DNA of 64,000 nucleotides from CAYMCQ01 sp964389025. GTDB taxonomy: Bacteria > Verrucomicrobiota > Verrucomicrobiia > Limisphaerales > CAYMCQ01. This document shows, one piece after another, positions 25,082 to 32,699 of the stretch. The notes beneath the pieces were generated by a model. That model had not been told where the DNA came from. It did no database searches and saw only the letters and a program-made list of their open reading frames with translations. The position numbers and the translations under genes are program-made. Each line of letters starts with the position of its first letter. Within the stretch, counting starts at the first letter, position 1. The stretch spans positions 82,336 through 146,335 of the forward strand of contig CAYMCQ010000001.1 of assembly GCA_964389025.1 (NCBI GenBank), in the 5' to 3' direction.

Positions 25082-25587
25082 GGGTGTTTTCCTTTCGTTG
25101 GGGTGGATTGGTTTTTATCGTAAGCCCATTGCGGCGACGCCAACAGCCTGCGGAGGCGGTCCAGCGCGCCTGTCCAGCCTTCCTGATGTCGGGCTTGCAT
25201 CGGTTCATCAGGAAAGAGTGTATGCCGCACTTCGACTTCGGTCTCGCCGTCGGGACAAGGACGAAACCAGACCGAGACCATTGTCTCCTTGCCTGCATCG
25301 GGATCGGGCGGCTGCGGCAGCCAGGAGAAAATCAGACACTTCTCCGGTTGAATCGTGAGGAAACGTCCTCGCAGGGGAAACACGCCCTGCTCACCCCAAG
25401 TGTAGCGAAAGTAGTAGTCGCCACCCTCGCGGAAGTCGAACTCGACCACCTGCATACGGATGTCGTCAGCGGGAGCTAACCAGCGCTCCAAGTGTTGGGG
25501 CTGTGTCCACGCTTGGTAAACCAGCGAAACCGGATTTGCGAATCGCCGGATGAGCGTCGCTTCAAAGCTTGGGTTTGGATTTGGCAT
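25078..25587 (-). CDS. AHSA1-type SRPBCC protein
   Basis: A 169-residue protein of the AHSA1/START-like group: FEATLIRRFANPVSLVYQAWTQPQHLERWLAP, then FDFREGGDYYFRYTW, FLTIQPEKCLIFSW and WTGALDRLRRLL at the C-terminal helix. These proteins bind hydrophobic ligands and are very often encoded next to an ArsR regulator, as here (the ArsR-like gene overlaps by 26 bases upstream). It is expected to be co-expressed with ArsR and the NTF2-like protein. The ligand is unknown. Confidence 0.85.
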   Translation of the reverse strand: MPNPNPSFEATLIRRFANPVSLVYQAWTQPQHLERWLAPADDIRMQVVEFDFREGGDYYFRYTWGEQGVFPLRGRFLTIQPEKCLIFSWLPQPPDPDAGKETMVSVWFRPCPDGETEVEVRHTLFPDEPMQARHQEGWTGALDRLRRLLASPQWAYDKNQSTPTKGKHP

Positions 25588-25927
25588 TTCCTTTTTGTTT
25601 TCCTTCTAGTTCGTCCAGGTAATTCGCCAACCGGTCCAGTTGGCGCTCCCAGCGTTTGCGGTAGCGTTCAATAAACTCTGCGGCCTTCGCGAGCGGAGCT
25701 GCATCCAACTGGAGGTTGTGAACACGTCCCTCGCACCGCCGCTTCACAAGGCCGGCGCGCTCCAGATACTTGACGTGCTTGGAGACAACGTTCAGTGCGC
25801 CCGGAAAACTGTCGGCCAATTCAGTCACACACAGCTCTCTTGAAGCCAATAGTGCGAGCATCTTGCGGCGCGTTGGGTGCGCCAGCGCGGAGAAGACACC
25901 GTCAAGGCCATCATCATATTCACCCAT
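25562..25927 (-). CDS. ArsR-family transcriptional regulator
   Basis: A 121-residue winged-helix regulator starting MGEYDDGLDGVFSALAHPTRRKMLALLA. The recognition region is LCVTELADSFPGALNVVSKHVKYLERAGLVKRRCEG. There is no CxC metal site, so it belongs to the type paired with AHSA1 proteins rather than to metal-sensing ArsR. A longer open frame reaches 26005, but a perfect palindrome covers the ATG at 25927, suggesting that the start is here and that the regulator represses itself and the downstream genes. It overlaps the SRPBCC gene by 26 bases. Confidence 0.85.
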   Translation of the reverse strand: MGEYDDGLDGVFSALAHPTRRKMLALLASRELCVTELADSFPGALNVVSKHVKYLERAGLVKRRCEGRVHNLQLDAAPLAKAAEFIERYRKRWERQLDRLANYLDELEGKQKGNAKSKPKL

Positions 25928-25939
25928 ACGGGTGAATAT
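25916..25939. promoter_or_regulatory. Palindrome over the arsR-like start codon (probable operator)
   Basis: Perfect 10-bp arms ATATTCACCC and GGGTGAATAT are separated by four bases (ATAC). The core ATTCA/TGAAT is like known ArsR-family half-sites. It spans the ATG of the ArsR-like gene, so binding would block early transcription or translation initiation. Confidence 0.6.
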
Positions 25940-26020
25940 CAGCGAACCGAACTTTCTTGTAAAGCCCGTTTTGTATTTTGTGAATGCGTTCCGATACCGT
26001 TTCACGTTTGACGGCTTGGT

Positions 26021-26734
26021 TCATCGGCCTTGCTGTGCGCAAAGAAGCTTCATCCAGTCATAGAGTTTTTTGGCCGTGCCGAAGCGCCCGACACAGTAAG
26101 CAGGAAATTCATGAGAATGCACTAAGGTGGGTATCCCCTGGGTGCTTTCAGCATAAAGGCCATCGTAACAAAGCAAATTAGCCCGCTCATGATCGGGCGG
26201 GAATCCTCGGGGCACTTTCGCCGACATCTCCCCGGTGACGGCCAGACCGCCTTTCTTCAGCTCTGCGACAATGTTGCCAAGCTTGTTTCCTTTTTCGTTA
26301 TCCAGCACAGCGTCGCGGAAGCGGGCGCGGGTCGGCGTGTCGAATTCCTTTATCCCGACCACGAGCATGAGTTTTCGAGCATCAAGATGGACGTAGAAGA
26401 ACGGCGCGGCACATCCGCGCGAAACATCCTCGCAGAAGCGGATGCCGACATGTGTTTTGTAAGGCGACTTGTCGTGCGAAAAACGCACGTCCCGATAGAT
26501 TCGGAACACCTTGGCATTGATGCGCGGAATGTCCGAATAGGTTGCGCTCAAGCACCGGCACACTTCGGCGGCGAACGCGTGAGCCGGCGCTTCGACCAGC
26601 GTCTTGAACTCCTGTTTGTGCGCGTCGAACCACGGCTTGTTGTTGTGACGACCGAGTTCGCGAAGGAAGGCGAAGGCTTCCTGTCGGAAGCCCCCGAACT
26701 TCGCTTGGAATTGGTCAAGCGGCTTGGTTTTCAT
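26021..26734 (-). CDS. DUF2461 (TIGR02453) family protein
   Basis: A 237-residue protein with clear DUF2461 features: FLRELGRHNNKPWFDAHKQEF, then INAKVFRIYRDVRFSHDKSPYKTHVGIRF, HLDARKLMLVVGI, and a C-terminal VKxxRGFPPDH segment (VPRGFPPDHERANLL). The biochemical role of the family is not established. The start overlaps the stop of the DUF1330-like gene by four bases, so it belongs to the TetR-flanked operon. About 90 bases separate it from the ArsR-like gene. Confidence 0.8.
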   Translation of the reverse strand: MKTKPLDQFQAKFGGFRQEAFAFLRELGRHNNKPWFDAHKQEFKTLVEAPAHAFAAEVCRCLSATYSDIPRINAKVFRIYRDVRFSHDKSPYKTHVGIRFCEDVSRGCAAPFFYVHLDARKLMLVVGIKEFDTPTRARFRDAVLDNEKGNKLGNIVAELKKGGLAVTGEMSAKVPRGFPPDHERANLLCYDGLYAESTQGIPTLVHSHEFPAYCVGRFGTAKKLYDWMKLLCAQQGR

Positions 26735-27510
26735 TTCTTTGGCGGCAGTGACACAGTGAAGTGACTCACCTGCAACTTGGCCAAAGCGCCGTCGCGCTCA
26801 GGAAAGTGACTGGCCGCTTCAGGGTCTTTGATGAATCCGTCGAACTGCTGAAGGCTATCCCATTCGGTGATCCCAACCATGTGGGCGTCGAGTGAACCTG
26901 CTTTCGGCGCGAGCCCCTGCATGCCGCAGACGCTCGAACAACCGTGCTTCGAGTGAGCGAGGGGCTTCACAACCTGGAAGTATTTCTGCAATTGATCGCC
27001 CTTGCCTTCCTTCACCCAAAGAAAGGCGAACTCGTATATCTTGCCGTCGTTGAACGTGTAGCTGCCGGGTGGAATCGTGGTCGTGTGGGAGACCGACATC
27101 TTTTCCAACGCTCCGTCGCGGAGAGGGAAAAGCGCTTTCGCTTCCGGGTCGTTTAGAAATCCCGCGAACGCTTCTTCGCTCGGCCATTCTGCCAATCCAA
27201 GTTGCGTCGGGTTAAAATCACCGATGGAGGCGCGAGCCAGCTTGAAACCCGCGAGCGGACGTGCGCCGTGCTTCATGGCGATCGGCATCGCCTGTTGGAA
27301 GTAGCTTTGGAGTTCCTCCCTCTTTTCGGGTTTCACCCAAAGGGCGGCAATTTCATAAACTTTGCCTAGTTTGATTTCGATAGTGACGGATTGTGTTTCG
27401 GATGGAGCTGCGGTTGCGGATTGTGAAAGAGGCATAATGGAAAGGAGGCTGAGGATTATTGACTGGATCGAGGTAACGGTTGCTGACCGATGTTTGTTTG
27501 TGGTGTTCAT
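26731..27510 (-). CDS. Exported protein with two DUF1330-like/dimeric barrel domains
   Basis: A 259-residue protein with an N-terminal signal segment (SIILSLLSIMPLSQSATAA). It contains two similar alpha-beta barrel repeats of about 95 residues: KVYEIAALWVKPEKREELQSYF...LGLAEWPSEEAFAGFLNDPEA and KIYEFAFLWVKEGKGDQLQKYF...VGITEWDSLQQFDGFIKDPEA, each followed by an FPxRDGAL(E/A)K motif. This is DUF1330-like. Export is unusual for this fold and is inferred from the hydrophobic N-terminus. A 22-bp palindrome lies 43 bases upstream, matching one beside the TetR gene. Confidence 0.7.
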   Translation of the reverse strand: MNTTNKHRSATVTSIQSIILSLLSIMPLSQSATAAPSETQSVTIEIKLGKVYEIAALWVKPEKREELQSYFQQAMPIAMKHGARPLAGFKLARASIGDFNPTQLGLAEWPSEEAFAGFLNDPEAKALFPLRDGALEKMSVSHTTTIPPGSYTFNDGKIYEFAFLWVKEGKGDQLQKYFQVVKPLAHSKHGCSSVCGMQGLAPKAGSLDAHMVGITEWDSLQQFDGFIKDPEAASHFPERDGALAKLQVSHFTVSLPPKK

Positions 27511-27552
27511 GTGTTGGCTCTGCTTTTGTTTTGGTTCTTTTCGTTTGCCTTA

Positions 27553-27574
27553 TTACAGAACGAACGTTCTGTAA
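27553..27574. promoter_or_regulatory. TetR-type operator, site 1
   Basis: Perfect 10-bp arms TTACAGAACG and CGTTCTGTAA with a 2-base spacer (AA). It lies between the TetR gene's stop (27589) and the DUF1330-like gene's start (27510), in the position of a promoter operator for the latter. A close copy lies next to the TetR start at 28176. Confidence 0.75.
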
Positions 27575-27588
27575 CGGGGCAAAATTTT

Positions 27589-28173
27589 TTATTTCATTCT
27601 TTCCAAGGCGCTTTTGATAACGGATTTCAGTTCTGAAGCTGGCTTTCCCGACCTGACGAGCACGCCGAGGCCCTGCGTCAGGCAGGTGAGATGAGCCGCG
27701 AGTTCGTCAACCTGGGAATCCGGGTGGATTTCACCGCGCTTCCGGGCGTTTCCCAAGGCATTTCGGAAGGCTGCTTCAAGCCGGGCCAAAAAAGACTCTG
27801 CCATCTTCTTGAACGCCTTGTCGTGCAGTGCGAGTTCAACGATGCTGTTGGTCATCAGACAGCCTTTCTCTTTACCCGGCCCTTGGCTTGCCCCGACTGC
27901 GCTTTCGAAAAACGCCAAGATGCTGTCCATCGCAGAATCTTTTCCCTCCATCAGACTGACTCGCGTCTCAAACATCTTAGCCGCGTAGCTTCGACATGCT
28001 TCCTCGAAAAGCCCCCGCTTATCCCCGAACATGCCGTAGAGGCTGAAACGGTTTACACCTGTCCGCTTGACGAGGTCTTCCATGGACGCGCCGTGAAAGC
28101 CGTTTTCCCAGAAGGCGTCAACGGCGCGCTCCAAAGCAACCTCTTTCGAGAATTCTTTTCTTCGCGGACTCAT
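27589..28173 (-). CDS. TetR-family transcriptional regulator
   Basis: A 194-residue regulator starting MSPRRKEFSKEVALERAVDAFWENGFHGASMEDLVKRTGVNRFSLYGMFGDKRGLFEEA, which is a full TetR helix-turn-helix. The C-terminal ligand domain contains a single reactive-type Cys in KEKGCLMTNSIVELA, as in the NemR/AcrR-like subgroup that senses electrophiles, so such a signal is possible here. A longer frame to 28218 would include the operator sequence as coding and is not preferred. Two palindromes with the same sequence, one in front of this gene and one after it, suggest autoregulation and control of the downstream DUF1330-like gene. Confidence 0.88.
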   Translation of the reverse strand: MSPRRKEFSKEVALERAVDAFWENGFHGASMEDLVKRTGVNRFSLYGMFGDKRGLFEEACRSYAAKMFETRVSLMEGKDSAMDSILAFFESAVGASQGPGKEKGCLMTNSIVELALHDKAFKKMAESFLARLEAAFRNALGNARKRGEIHPDSQVDELAAHLTCLTQGLGVLVRSGKPASELKSVIKSALERMK

Positions 28174-28175
28174 TG

Positions 28176-28197
28176 TTTCAGAACGGTCATTCTGTAA
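28176..28197. promoter_or_regulatory. TetR-type operator, site 2
   Basis: TTTCAGAACG and CATTCTGTAA flank a 2-base spacer (GT), differing from site 1 at one base in each arm. It begins three bases upstream of the TetR start codon and so would cover its ribosome-binding region, fitting autorepression. Confidence 0.7.
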
Positions 28198-28242
28198 TGA
28201 GTGTTGACCATCTTGCAATCTGTGTCAACAGTGTTTCCCAGG

Positions 28243-28605
28243 TCAGGTTACTTCGGTGGAGAACTCCGCTTCCGATCTCGGCAAACCCAAGTCATCCGTG
28301 CGCGTCAGTGGCGGCGTCAGTGAGCGAATCAAAATCCCAACCACGTCGGCGTATCGCCCTGGCAGATGTTCGCGGAGCACGTGCGCCAGGTGTTGACCGC
28401 GCTGAAGTATGGCCAGAGGCTTTAAGCCGTTCAAAGCCGAACGCTGGAACGCATCGCCGTCAAAATCAGAACGCACAAGCGTGATGTTGTGTGCGAGACA
28501 TTCGATGGCTTCCCGGTCGAGCAAATCGCCGAGCGAGCTGCCCTTTTGAATTGAACGAGGAGCAGTCGGAATGCGCGGAAGGCTGCGGTTTGATGAGGCC
28601 TTCAT
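28243..28605 (-). pseudogene. Truncated DNA alkylation repair (AlkD-like) gene
   Basis: A 120-residue open frame starting MKASSNRSLPRIPTAPRSIQ. Residues 25-95 resemble the N-terminus of a HEAT-like DNA alkylation repair family: DREAIECLAHNITLVRSDFDGDAFQRSALNGLKPLAILQRGQHLAHVLREHLPG. Family members are about 370 residues long, but here the frame ends shortly after SLTPPLTRTDD, in front of the TetR control region. About two thirds of the gene is therefore missing, probably by deletion or by arrival of the TetR genes. It overlaps the sigma-54 regulator's end by four bases. The family call rests on memory of the motif pattern. Confidence 0.55.
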
Positions 28606-30197
28606 GTCGCGCCTCTTCGCTTTAGCCCGAGCGTCTTGATGCGTGAAGCAAGTGTCGTCGGCTTCATCCCCAACAGATCCGCCGCACCATCCGCTCCGAA
28701 GATTTTGCCACCCGTTTGCTTCAAGGCGGCGACAATGCTTTCCCGCTCATGGCGTTTAAGATCGTCGCGCGTCAGGAGCTTGGGCATTTCGGACGGCCGG
28801 GATTTGGCAGACGTGGATTCAACTGCTGCTGATGCGGTGAGTTCGAAGCGCAACGGTCCGCCTTGCGAAAGAATCACCGCGCGCTCGACGGCATTCTGGA
28901 GTTCACGGACGTTGCCGGGCCAGTTGTGGGCGGTCAGTTGAGCCATCGTTCCCTGCGTAACTCGCGGGGTAGGGCGATTCATCCGGAGGGCGCATTGTTT
29001 CACGAAATGTGCCGCCAGGGGCGGAATGTCATCGCGGCGCTCGCGCAGGGAAGGGATTTCAATCGGGAAAACGCTCAACCGGTAGAACAAGTCCTGACGA
29101 AAGCGGCCGGCTTCGACCTCCTTCTTCAAGTCGCGGTTGGTCGCAGCGATGATGCGGACGCTGATTTTGCGCGTGCGCGTGTCGCCGACGCGTTCGATTT
29201 CCTGTTCCTGCAACACGCGCAGCAGCTTCGCCTGCATCGCGAGGGGGACTTCGCCGATTTCATCCAGAAACAGCGTGCCGCCATCTGCAATTTCGAAACG
29301 GCCCGGCTTGTCCTTGAGCGCGCCGGTGAACGAGCCTTTCACATGGCCGAAGAATTCGCTCTCGAATAACGCTTCGGGCACAGCGCCACAGTTGATTTTG
29401 ATCAGCGCGCGGTCTTTGCGCGGACTGTGCTCGTGAATGGCGCGGGCCACGAGTTCCTTGCCCGTGCCGCTCTCGCCGGTCACCAGCACGGTGGCTTCGG
29501 TGGCGGCAACGAGCTGGATTTGCTGCATCACTTTCCGCAGGCCGGGGCTGTTGCCGATGATGTCGCCGACGCCCAGCGCGGAAGTCACTTCCTCGCGCAG
29601 GTAAGTGTTCTCCTCCTCCAAACGCGCCTTCAGAAATTCAATTTCCTCGAAGGCCCGCGCGTTGGCGATGCTCACCGCCGCGTGGTCAGCGAAGACGCGC
29701 AACCATTGGAAATCCTCTTCGTCCAGCAGTCCGGTGTCAAACAGGGCCAGCACGCCCAGCACTTCGCCACGGAAGGTGAGCGGTTGTGCGGCGAACGTCT
29801 TCACTTGCTCACGTTTTATCCACCCGGGTTCGGCAATCCACTCTTCGTCGCCGCGCACACCGGGAATCAGCAATGGTTCACCCGAGTTGCCGACGCGTCC
29901 GATTTTTCGCACGCCGAGAGGAAAACGCCGGAAGCCGCCATCGAGCTGGGTGTAGTCGCTTTTGCCATCGCCGGGATTGCCCGCGCTCGCGACAAGATGC
30001 AGGCAGCGCGTCTGGTCCGGGCACTCCGGGCGGAAGCGGCACGTTTCACAGATGTCGCCCGGCTCGATCAGCCAGATGCGCGCGAGGACGAGGTTTGGGC
30101 ATTCCGCGATCCCACGCACCACTGCGTGCAACAGTTCGGAAAGCAAACGGTTCTGCGCCATGGAAACCATGACTTGAGGGAGGTTCGCGCAGTTCAC
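28602..30197 (-). CDS. GAF-containing sigma-54-dependent regulator
   Basis: A 531-residue enhancer-binding protein. Residues 1-190 form a GAF sensor with four cysteines (50, 53, 59, 65; ICETCRFRPECP and TRCLHL) that may bind iron-sulfur or zinc. Residues 210-440 are the AAA+ domain: Walker A GESGTGKE (241-248), GSFTGA (288-293, a variant of GAFTGA) and Walker B GGTLFLDEIGE. A Fis-type helix-turn-helix lies at the C-terminus (GADGAADLLGMKPTTLASRIKTLGL). It is divergent from the AhpD-like gene at 30415, and three inverted repeats between the two genes are likely its binding sites. Overall layout is FhlA/NorR-like; the signal is unknown. Confidence 0.9.
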   Translation of the reverse strand: MNCANLPQVMVSMAQNRLLSELLHAVVRGIAECPNLVLARIWLIEPGDICETCRFRPECPDQTRCLHLVASAGNPGDGKSDYTQLDGGFRRFPLGVRKIGRVGNSGEPLLIPGVRGDEEWIAEPGWIKREQVKTFAAQPLTFRGEVLGVLALFDTGLLDEEDFQWLRVFADHAAVSIANARAFEEIEFLKARLEEENTYLREEVTSALGVGDIIGNSPGLRKVMQQIQLVAATEATVLVTGESGTGKELVARAIHEHSPRKDRALIKINCGAVPEALFESEFFGHVKGSFTGALKDKPGRFEIADGGTLFLDEIGEVPLAMQAKLLRVLQEQEIERVGDTRTRKISVRIIAATNRDLKKEVEAGRFRQDLFYRLSVFPIEIPSLRERRDDIPPLAAHFVKQCALRMNRPTPRVTQGTMAQLTAHNWPGNVRELQNAVERAVILSQGGPLRFELTASAAVESTSAKSRPSEMPKLLTRDDLKRHERESIVAALKQTGGKIFGADGAADLLGMKPTTLASRIKTLGLKRRGAT

Positions 30198-30206
30198 GCG
30201 GGAAGA

Positions 30207-30262
30207 CTACGAAACTTCGGTGTGATTTGCAACGATAGTTCGTAATCTACGACTGTTCGTAG
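30207..30262. promoter_or_regulatory. Three inverted repeats, probable enhancer sites for the sigma-54 regulator
   Basis: Three 16-bp sites of the form CTACGA-N4-TCGTAG: 30207-30222 (CTACGA AACT TCGGTG), 30230-30245 (CAACGA TAGT TCGTAA) and 30247-30262 (CTACGA CTGT TCGTAG, perfect). They lie 70-125 bases before a TGGCACG element upstream of the gene at 30415, the usual distance for upstream activator sites. Confidence 0.6.
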
Positions 30263-30329
30263 CGCGTCATGGTTTGGCAATGCTGCTTCATGCTGCGTAT
30301 TTGCAATATCTTACACACACTTTCATCCC

Positions 30330-30344
30330 TGGCACGATGAGTGA
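30330..30344 (+). promoter_or_regulatory. Partial sigma-54 promoter
   Basis: The -24 element TGGCACG (30330-30336) is a perfect match, but the expected -12 TTGC is GTGA, so the conserved GC is missing. Its location downstream of the three inverted repeats and upstream of 30415 makes it a candidate that needs experimental support. Confidence 0.35.
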
Positions 30345-30414
30345 TTAAGGAGTGCTATAACCGCGAATTGCGGATGAACAAACGAATTAAAACCAAAAGA
30401 TCGAAAGAACGAAC

Positions 30415-31005
30415 ATGAATCGCATCACTCAACTCGACCCTGCGCAGGCTACTGGAAAAGCCAAGCAACTTCTCGACGCCGTGCAATCCAAACTCGGCAT
30501 CGTCCCCAACCTCACCCGCGTCCTGGCAAATTCCCCCGCCGCGCTCGAAGGCTATCTCAACTTCTCCGGCGCGCTCGCTGGCGGCACGCTCAACGCGAAG
30601 GTCCGCGAACAAATCGCGCTCGCCGTCGCGGAAGGCAACCTCTGCGGCTATTGCCTGAGCGCGCACACCTTCATTGGGGGCAAGGTGGGACTGACCGACA
30701 AAGACATCGCCGATGCCCGGCAAACGAACGCTGCTTCCGACAAGACGGATGCGATCCTGAAACTCGCCCTGAGCATACTCGTCCAGCGCGGCGAAATCAG
30801 CGACGACGCTCTCAAGGCGGCCCGCAACGCCGGTCTCACCGACGGCGAGATTGTGGAAACCACCGCCAACGTGGCGTTCAACATCTTCACCAACTACATC
30901 AATCACGTCGCCCGCACGGTGGTGGATTTTCCTGAAGTGAGACCCGGTGAACCCGCAGTTCCTGCCGAAGCGTGCAGCACCGCCGGCTGCGGCTGTGGTC
31001 ACTGA
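30415..31005 (+). CDS. Carboxymuconolactone decarboxylase/AhpD-family protein
   Basis: A 196-residue protein with the AhpD-like core: EQIALAVAEGNLCGYCLSAHTFIG, where C-x2-C and the following His are the redox and proton-relay residues of alkylhydroperoxidase D-type proteins. The N-terminal part (KLGIVPNLTRVLANSPAALEGYL) and GEIVETTANVAFNIFTNYINHVA are typical for peroxidase-related members. The C-terminus adds a Cys/His tail, CSTAGCGCGH, not part of the core fold, which may bind metal. It is the first gene of the run downstream of the proposed sigma-54 control region. Confidence 0.85.
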   Translation: MNRITQLDPAQATGKAKQLLDAVQSKLGIVPNLTRVLANSPAALEGYLNFSGALAGGTLNAKVREQIALAVAEGNLCGYCLSAHTFIGGKVGLTDKDIADARQTNAASDKTDAILKLALSILVQRGEISDDALKAARNAGLTDGEIVETTANVAFNIFTNYINHVARTVVDFPEVRPGEPAVPAEACSTAGCGCGH

Positions 31006-31063
31006 ACCACGAATCACAAACAAACAAACAAACGACGAACAACAAACCAACAAGAACAAAACT

Positions 31064-31516
31064 ATGAAACGCATCCTATCCACCCTGGCCGCGCTGGCAC
31101 TTACCGCCTCGCTGACCTTTGCCGGCGAACTGCTCAACATTGATCGCGCCGTCGGCCACGCCCTCGACGGCTACGACCCGGTCGCCTTTTTCACCGAACA
31201 GAAGCCGGTGAAGGGCGACTTCAAAATCACCGCCACGCACAAGGGCGCGACCTACTTCTTCGCCTCGAAGAATAACCGCGATGCCTTCCAAACCAACCCG
31301 GATCACTACGCTCCGGCCTACGGTGGTTATTGCGCCGTGGGCGCAAGTCTGGGGGTGTTGCTGCCAGTGGACATCTCGACGTGGCAGGTGGTCAACGACC
31401 GCCTCGTGCTGAACTACAGCGCCGATGTGCAGAAGATGTTCAACAAAGATCCCCAGGGCGCATTGAAAAAAGCTGATGCCGCCTGGCCCAAACTCGTGGC
31501 GGAACACGGTAAGTGA
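31064..31516 (+). CDS. Exported YHS-domain protein
   Basis: A 150-residue protein starting MKRILSTLAALALTASLTFAG (signal peptide). The mature part has YHS features: AVGHALDGYDPVAFFTEQKPVKGD, ATYFFASKNNRDAFQTNPDHYAPAYGGYCAVG. YHS domains bind metal, mainly copper, through conserved Cys/His, and here a single Cys sits in YGGYCAVG. It follows the AhpD-like gene by 58 bases. A hairpin 12 bases after the stop may end the two-gene unit. A longer frame from 30947 overlaps the previous gene and is not favoured. Confidence 0.8.
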   Translation: MKRILSTLAALALTASLTFAGELLNIDRAVGHALDGYDPVAFFTEQKPVKGDFKITATHKGATYFFASKNNRDAFQTNPDHYAPAYGGYCAVGASLGVLLPVDISTWQVVNDRLVLNYSADVQKMFNKDPQGALKKADAAWPKLVAEHGK

Positions 31517-31527
31517 CGCCTCTCTGT

Positions 31528-31558
31528 TCGGGCCGCCCAAAGTCGTCGGGCGGCCCGA
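31528..31558 (+). terminator. Perfect 11-bp hairpin after the YHS gene
   Basis: TCGGGCCGCCC (31528-31538) pairs with GGGCGGCCCGA (31548-31558) around a 9-base loop. The following bases are A/T-rich (ACAAATAAATAAC) but not a T-run, so termination strength on the plus strand is uncertain. Confidence 0.55.
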
Positions 31559-31591
31559 CAAATAAATAACAACCATCGAATCGCTCTACTC

Positions 31592-32059
31592 GTGAATCCC
31601 CGTCCACCACTTCCGCCGTTCACCGAGGAAACCGCGCGCCAGAAAGTCCAAATGGCCGAGGACGCCTGGAACAGCCGCGACCCTGAACGCGTCGCGCTCG
31701 CCTACACCGAGGACACCGAATGGCGCAATCGCACCGACTTCCTTCGCGGTCGAGCCGAAGTCGTCGCGTTCCTCAAACGCAAGTGGGCGCGTGAACTGGA
31801 TTACCGCCTCAAGAAAACGCTCTGGGCCTTCACCGGCAACCGCATCGCCGTTCGTTTTGAATATGAGTTCCGCGATGACGCCGGCCAGTGGTATCGCGCT
31901 CATGGCAACGAGAACTGGGAGTTTGACGCGCAAGGTTACATGGCCCGCCGCTTCGCCAGCATCAATGACCAGCCCATCGCCGAGGCCGATCGCAAATTCC
32001 GCTGGCCGCAAGGCGCGCGGCCCACTGGCGAACCCCGCTTGTCCGATCTGAACCTGTGA
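31592..32059 (+). CDS. DUF1348 (NTF2-like) protein
   Basis: A 155-residue protein with GTG start. DUF1348 is recognisable: KVQMAEDAWNSRDPERVALAYTEDTEWRNRTDFLRGRAEVVAFLKRKWARELDYRLKK, then WYRAHGNENWEFDAQGYMARRFASINDQPI. The length of about 150 is normal. The fold is NTF2-like; no enzyme activity is established. It precedes the nitroreductase by 31 bases in a run of small redox-linked proteins. Confidence 0.85.
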   Translation: MNPRPPLPPFTEETARQKVQMAEDAWNSRDPERVALAYTEDTEWRNRTDFLRGRAEVVAFLKRKWARELDYRLKKTLWAFTGNRIAVRFEYEFRDDAGQWYRAHGNENWEFDAQGYMARRFASINDQPIAEADRKFRWPQGARPTGEPRLSDLNL

Positions 32060-32090
32060 ACCCAATCATTCCCAATGACCCAATAAACTC

Positions 32091-32699
32091 ATGACTGCCA
32101 TCGAAGCCATTGAAAGCCGTCGCTCCGCCAAACATTACGATCCGAACCATCGCCTGGCCGACGCCGAAATCGCGCGACTCATCGAACTCGCCAAGCTCGC
32201 GCCCTCGTCCTTCAACATGCAGAACTACCGCTTCGTGCTCGTGCGCGATCCGGAGTTGCGGAAGCAAATCCGCGCCGTCGCGTGGAATCAGGCACAGGTC
32301 ACCGACGCCTCGTTACTGGTCATTCTCTGCGCTGACCTGAAAGCGCACCTGAATAATCCCGCCCGCTACTGGAGTCACGCCCCGCGAGAAGTGCAGGACG
32401 TTCTCGTGCCCGCTCTCACGCCTTTCTACGAAGGCAAGCCGCAACTCATCCGCGATGAAGCGATGCGTTCCACCGGCTTGGCGGGCATGACCCTGATGCT
32501 GGCCTCGCGCGGGTTGGGCTACGACTCCTGTCCCATGGTTGGGTTCGACGCAGAGGCCGTCGCCAAACTCATAAACCTTCCAGCCGATTACGCGCTGAGC
32601 TTCATGATAGCCATTGGCAAGCAGGCCAAACCTGTCTGGCCACGCGGCGAACGCCTTCCCGACAGCGAAGTCGTTATCAAGGACCGCTTCGGCAAGTGA
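32091..32699 (+). CDS. Nitroreductase-family flavoprotein
   Basis: A 202-residue FMN-binding protein of the nitroreductase group: AIESRRSAKHYDPNHRL (FMN phosphate-binding Arg/Ser), LIELAKLAPSSFNMQNYRFVLV, and the C-terminal AGMTLMLASRGLGYDSCPMVGFD and IGKQAKPVWPRGERLP. It reduces quinones, nitro compounds or similar electrophiles with NAD(P)H. It overlaps the start of the next frame by four bases (ATGA-like GTGA). Part of the redox-gene run. Confidence 0.88.
   Translation: MTAIEAIESRRSAKHYDPNHRLADAEIARLIELAKLAPSSFNMQNYRFVLVRDPELRKQIRAVAWNQAQVTDASLLVILCADLKAHLNNPARYWSHAPREVQDVLVPALTPFYEGKPQLIRDEAMRSTGLAGMTLMLASRGLGYDSCPMVGFDAEAVAKLINLPADYALSFMIAIGKQAKPVWPRGERLPDSEVVIKDRFGK

Noticed and set aside
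29427..30245. Plus-strand frame over the sigma-54 regulator
   Set aside because: Antisense to a regulator with intact Walker A, Walker B and HTH motifs.
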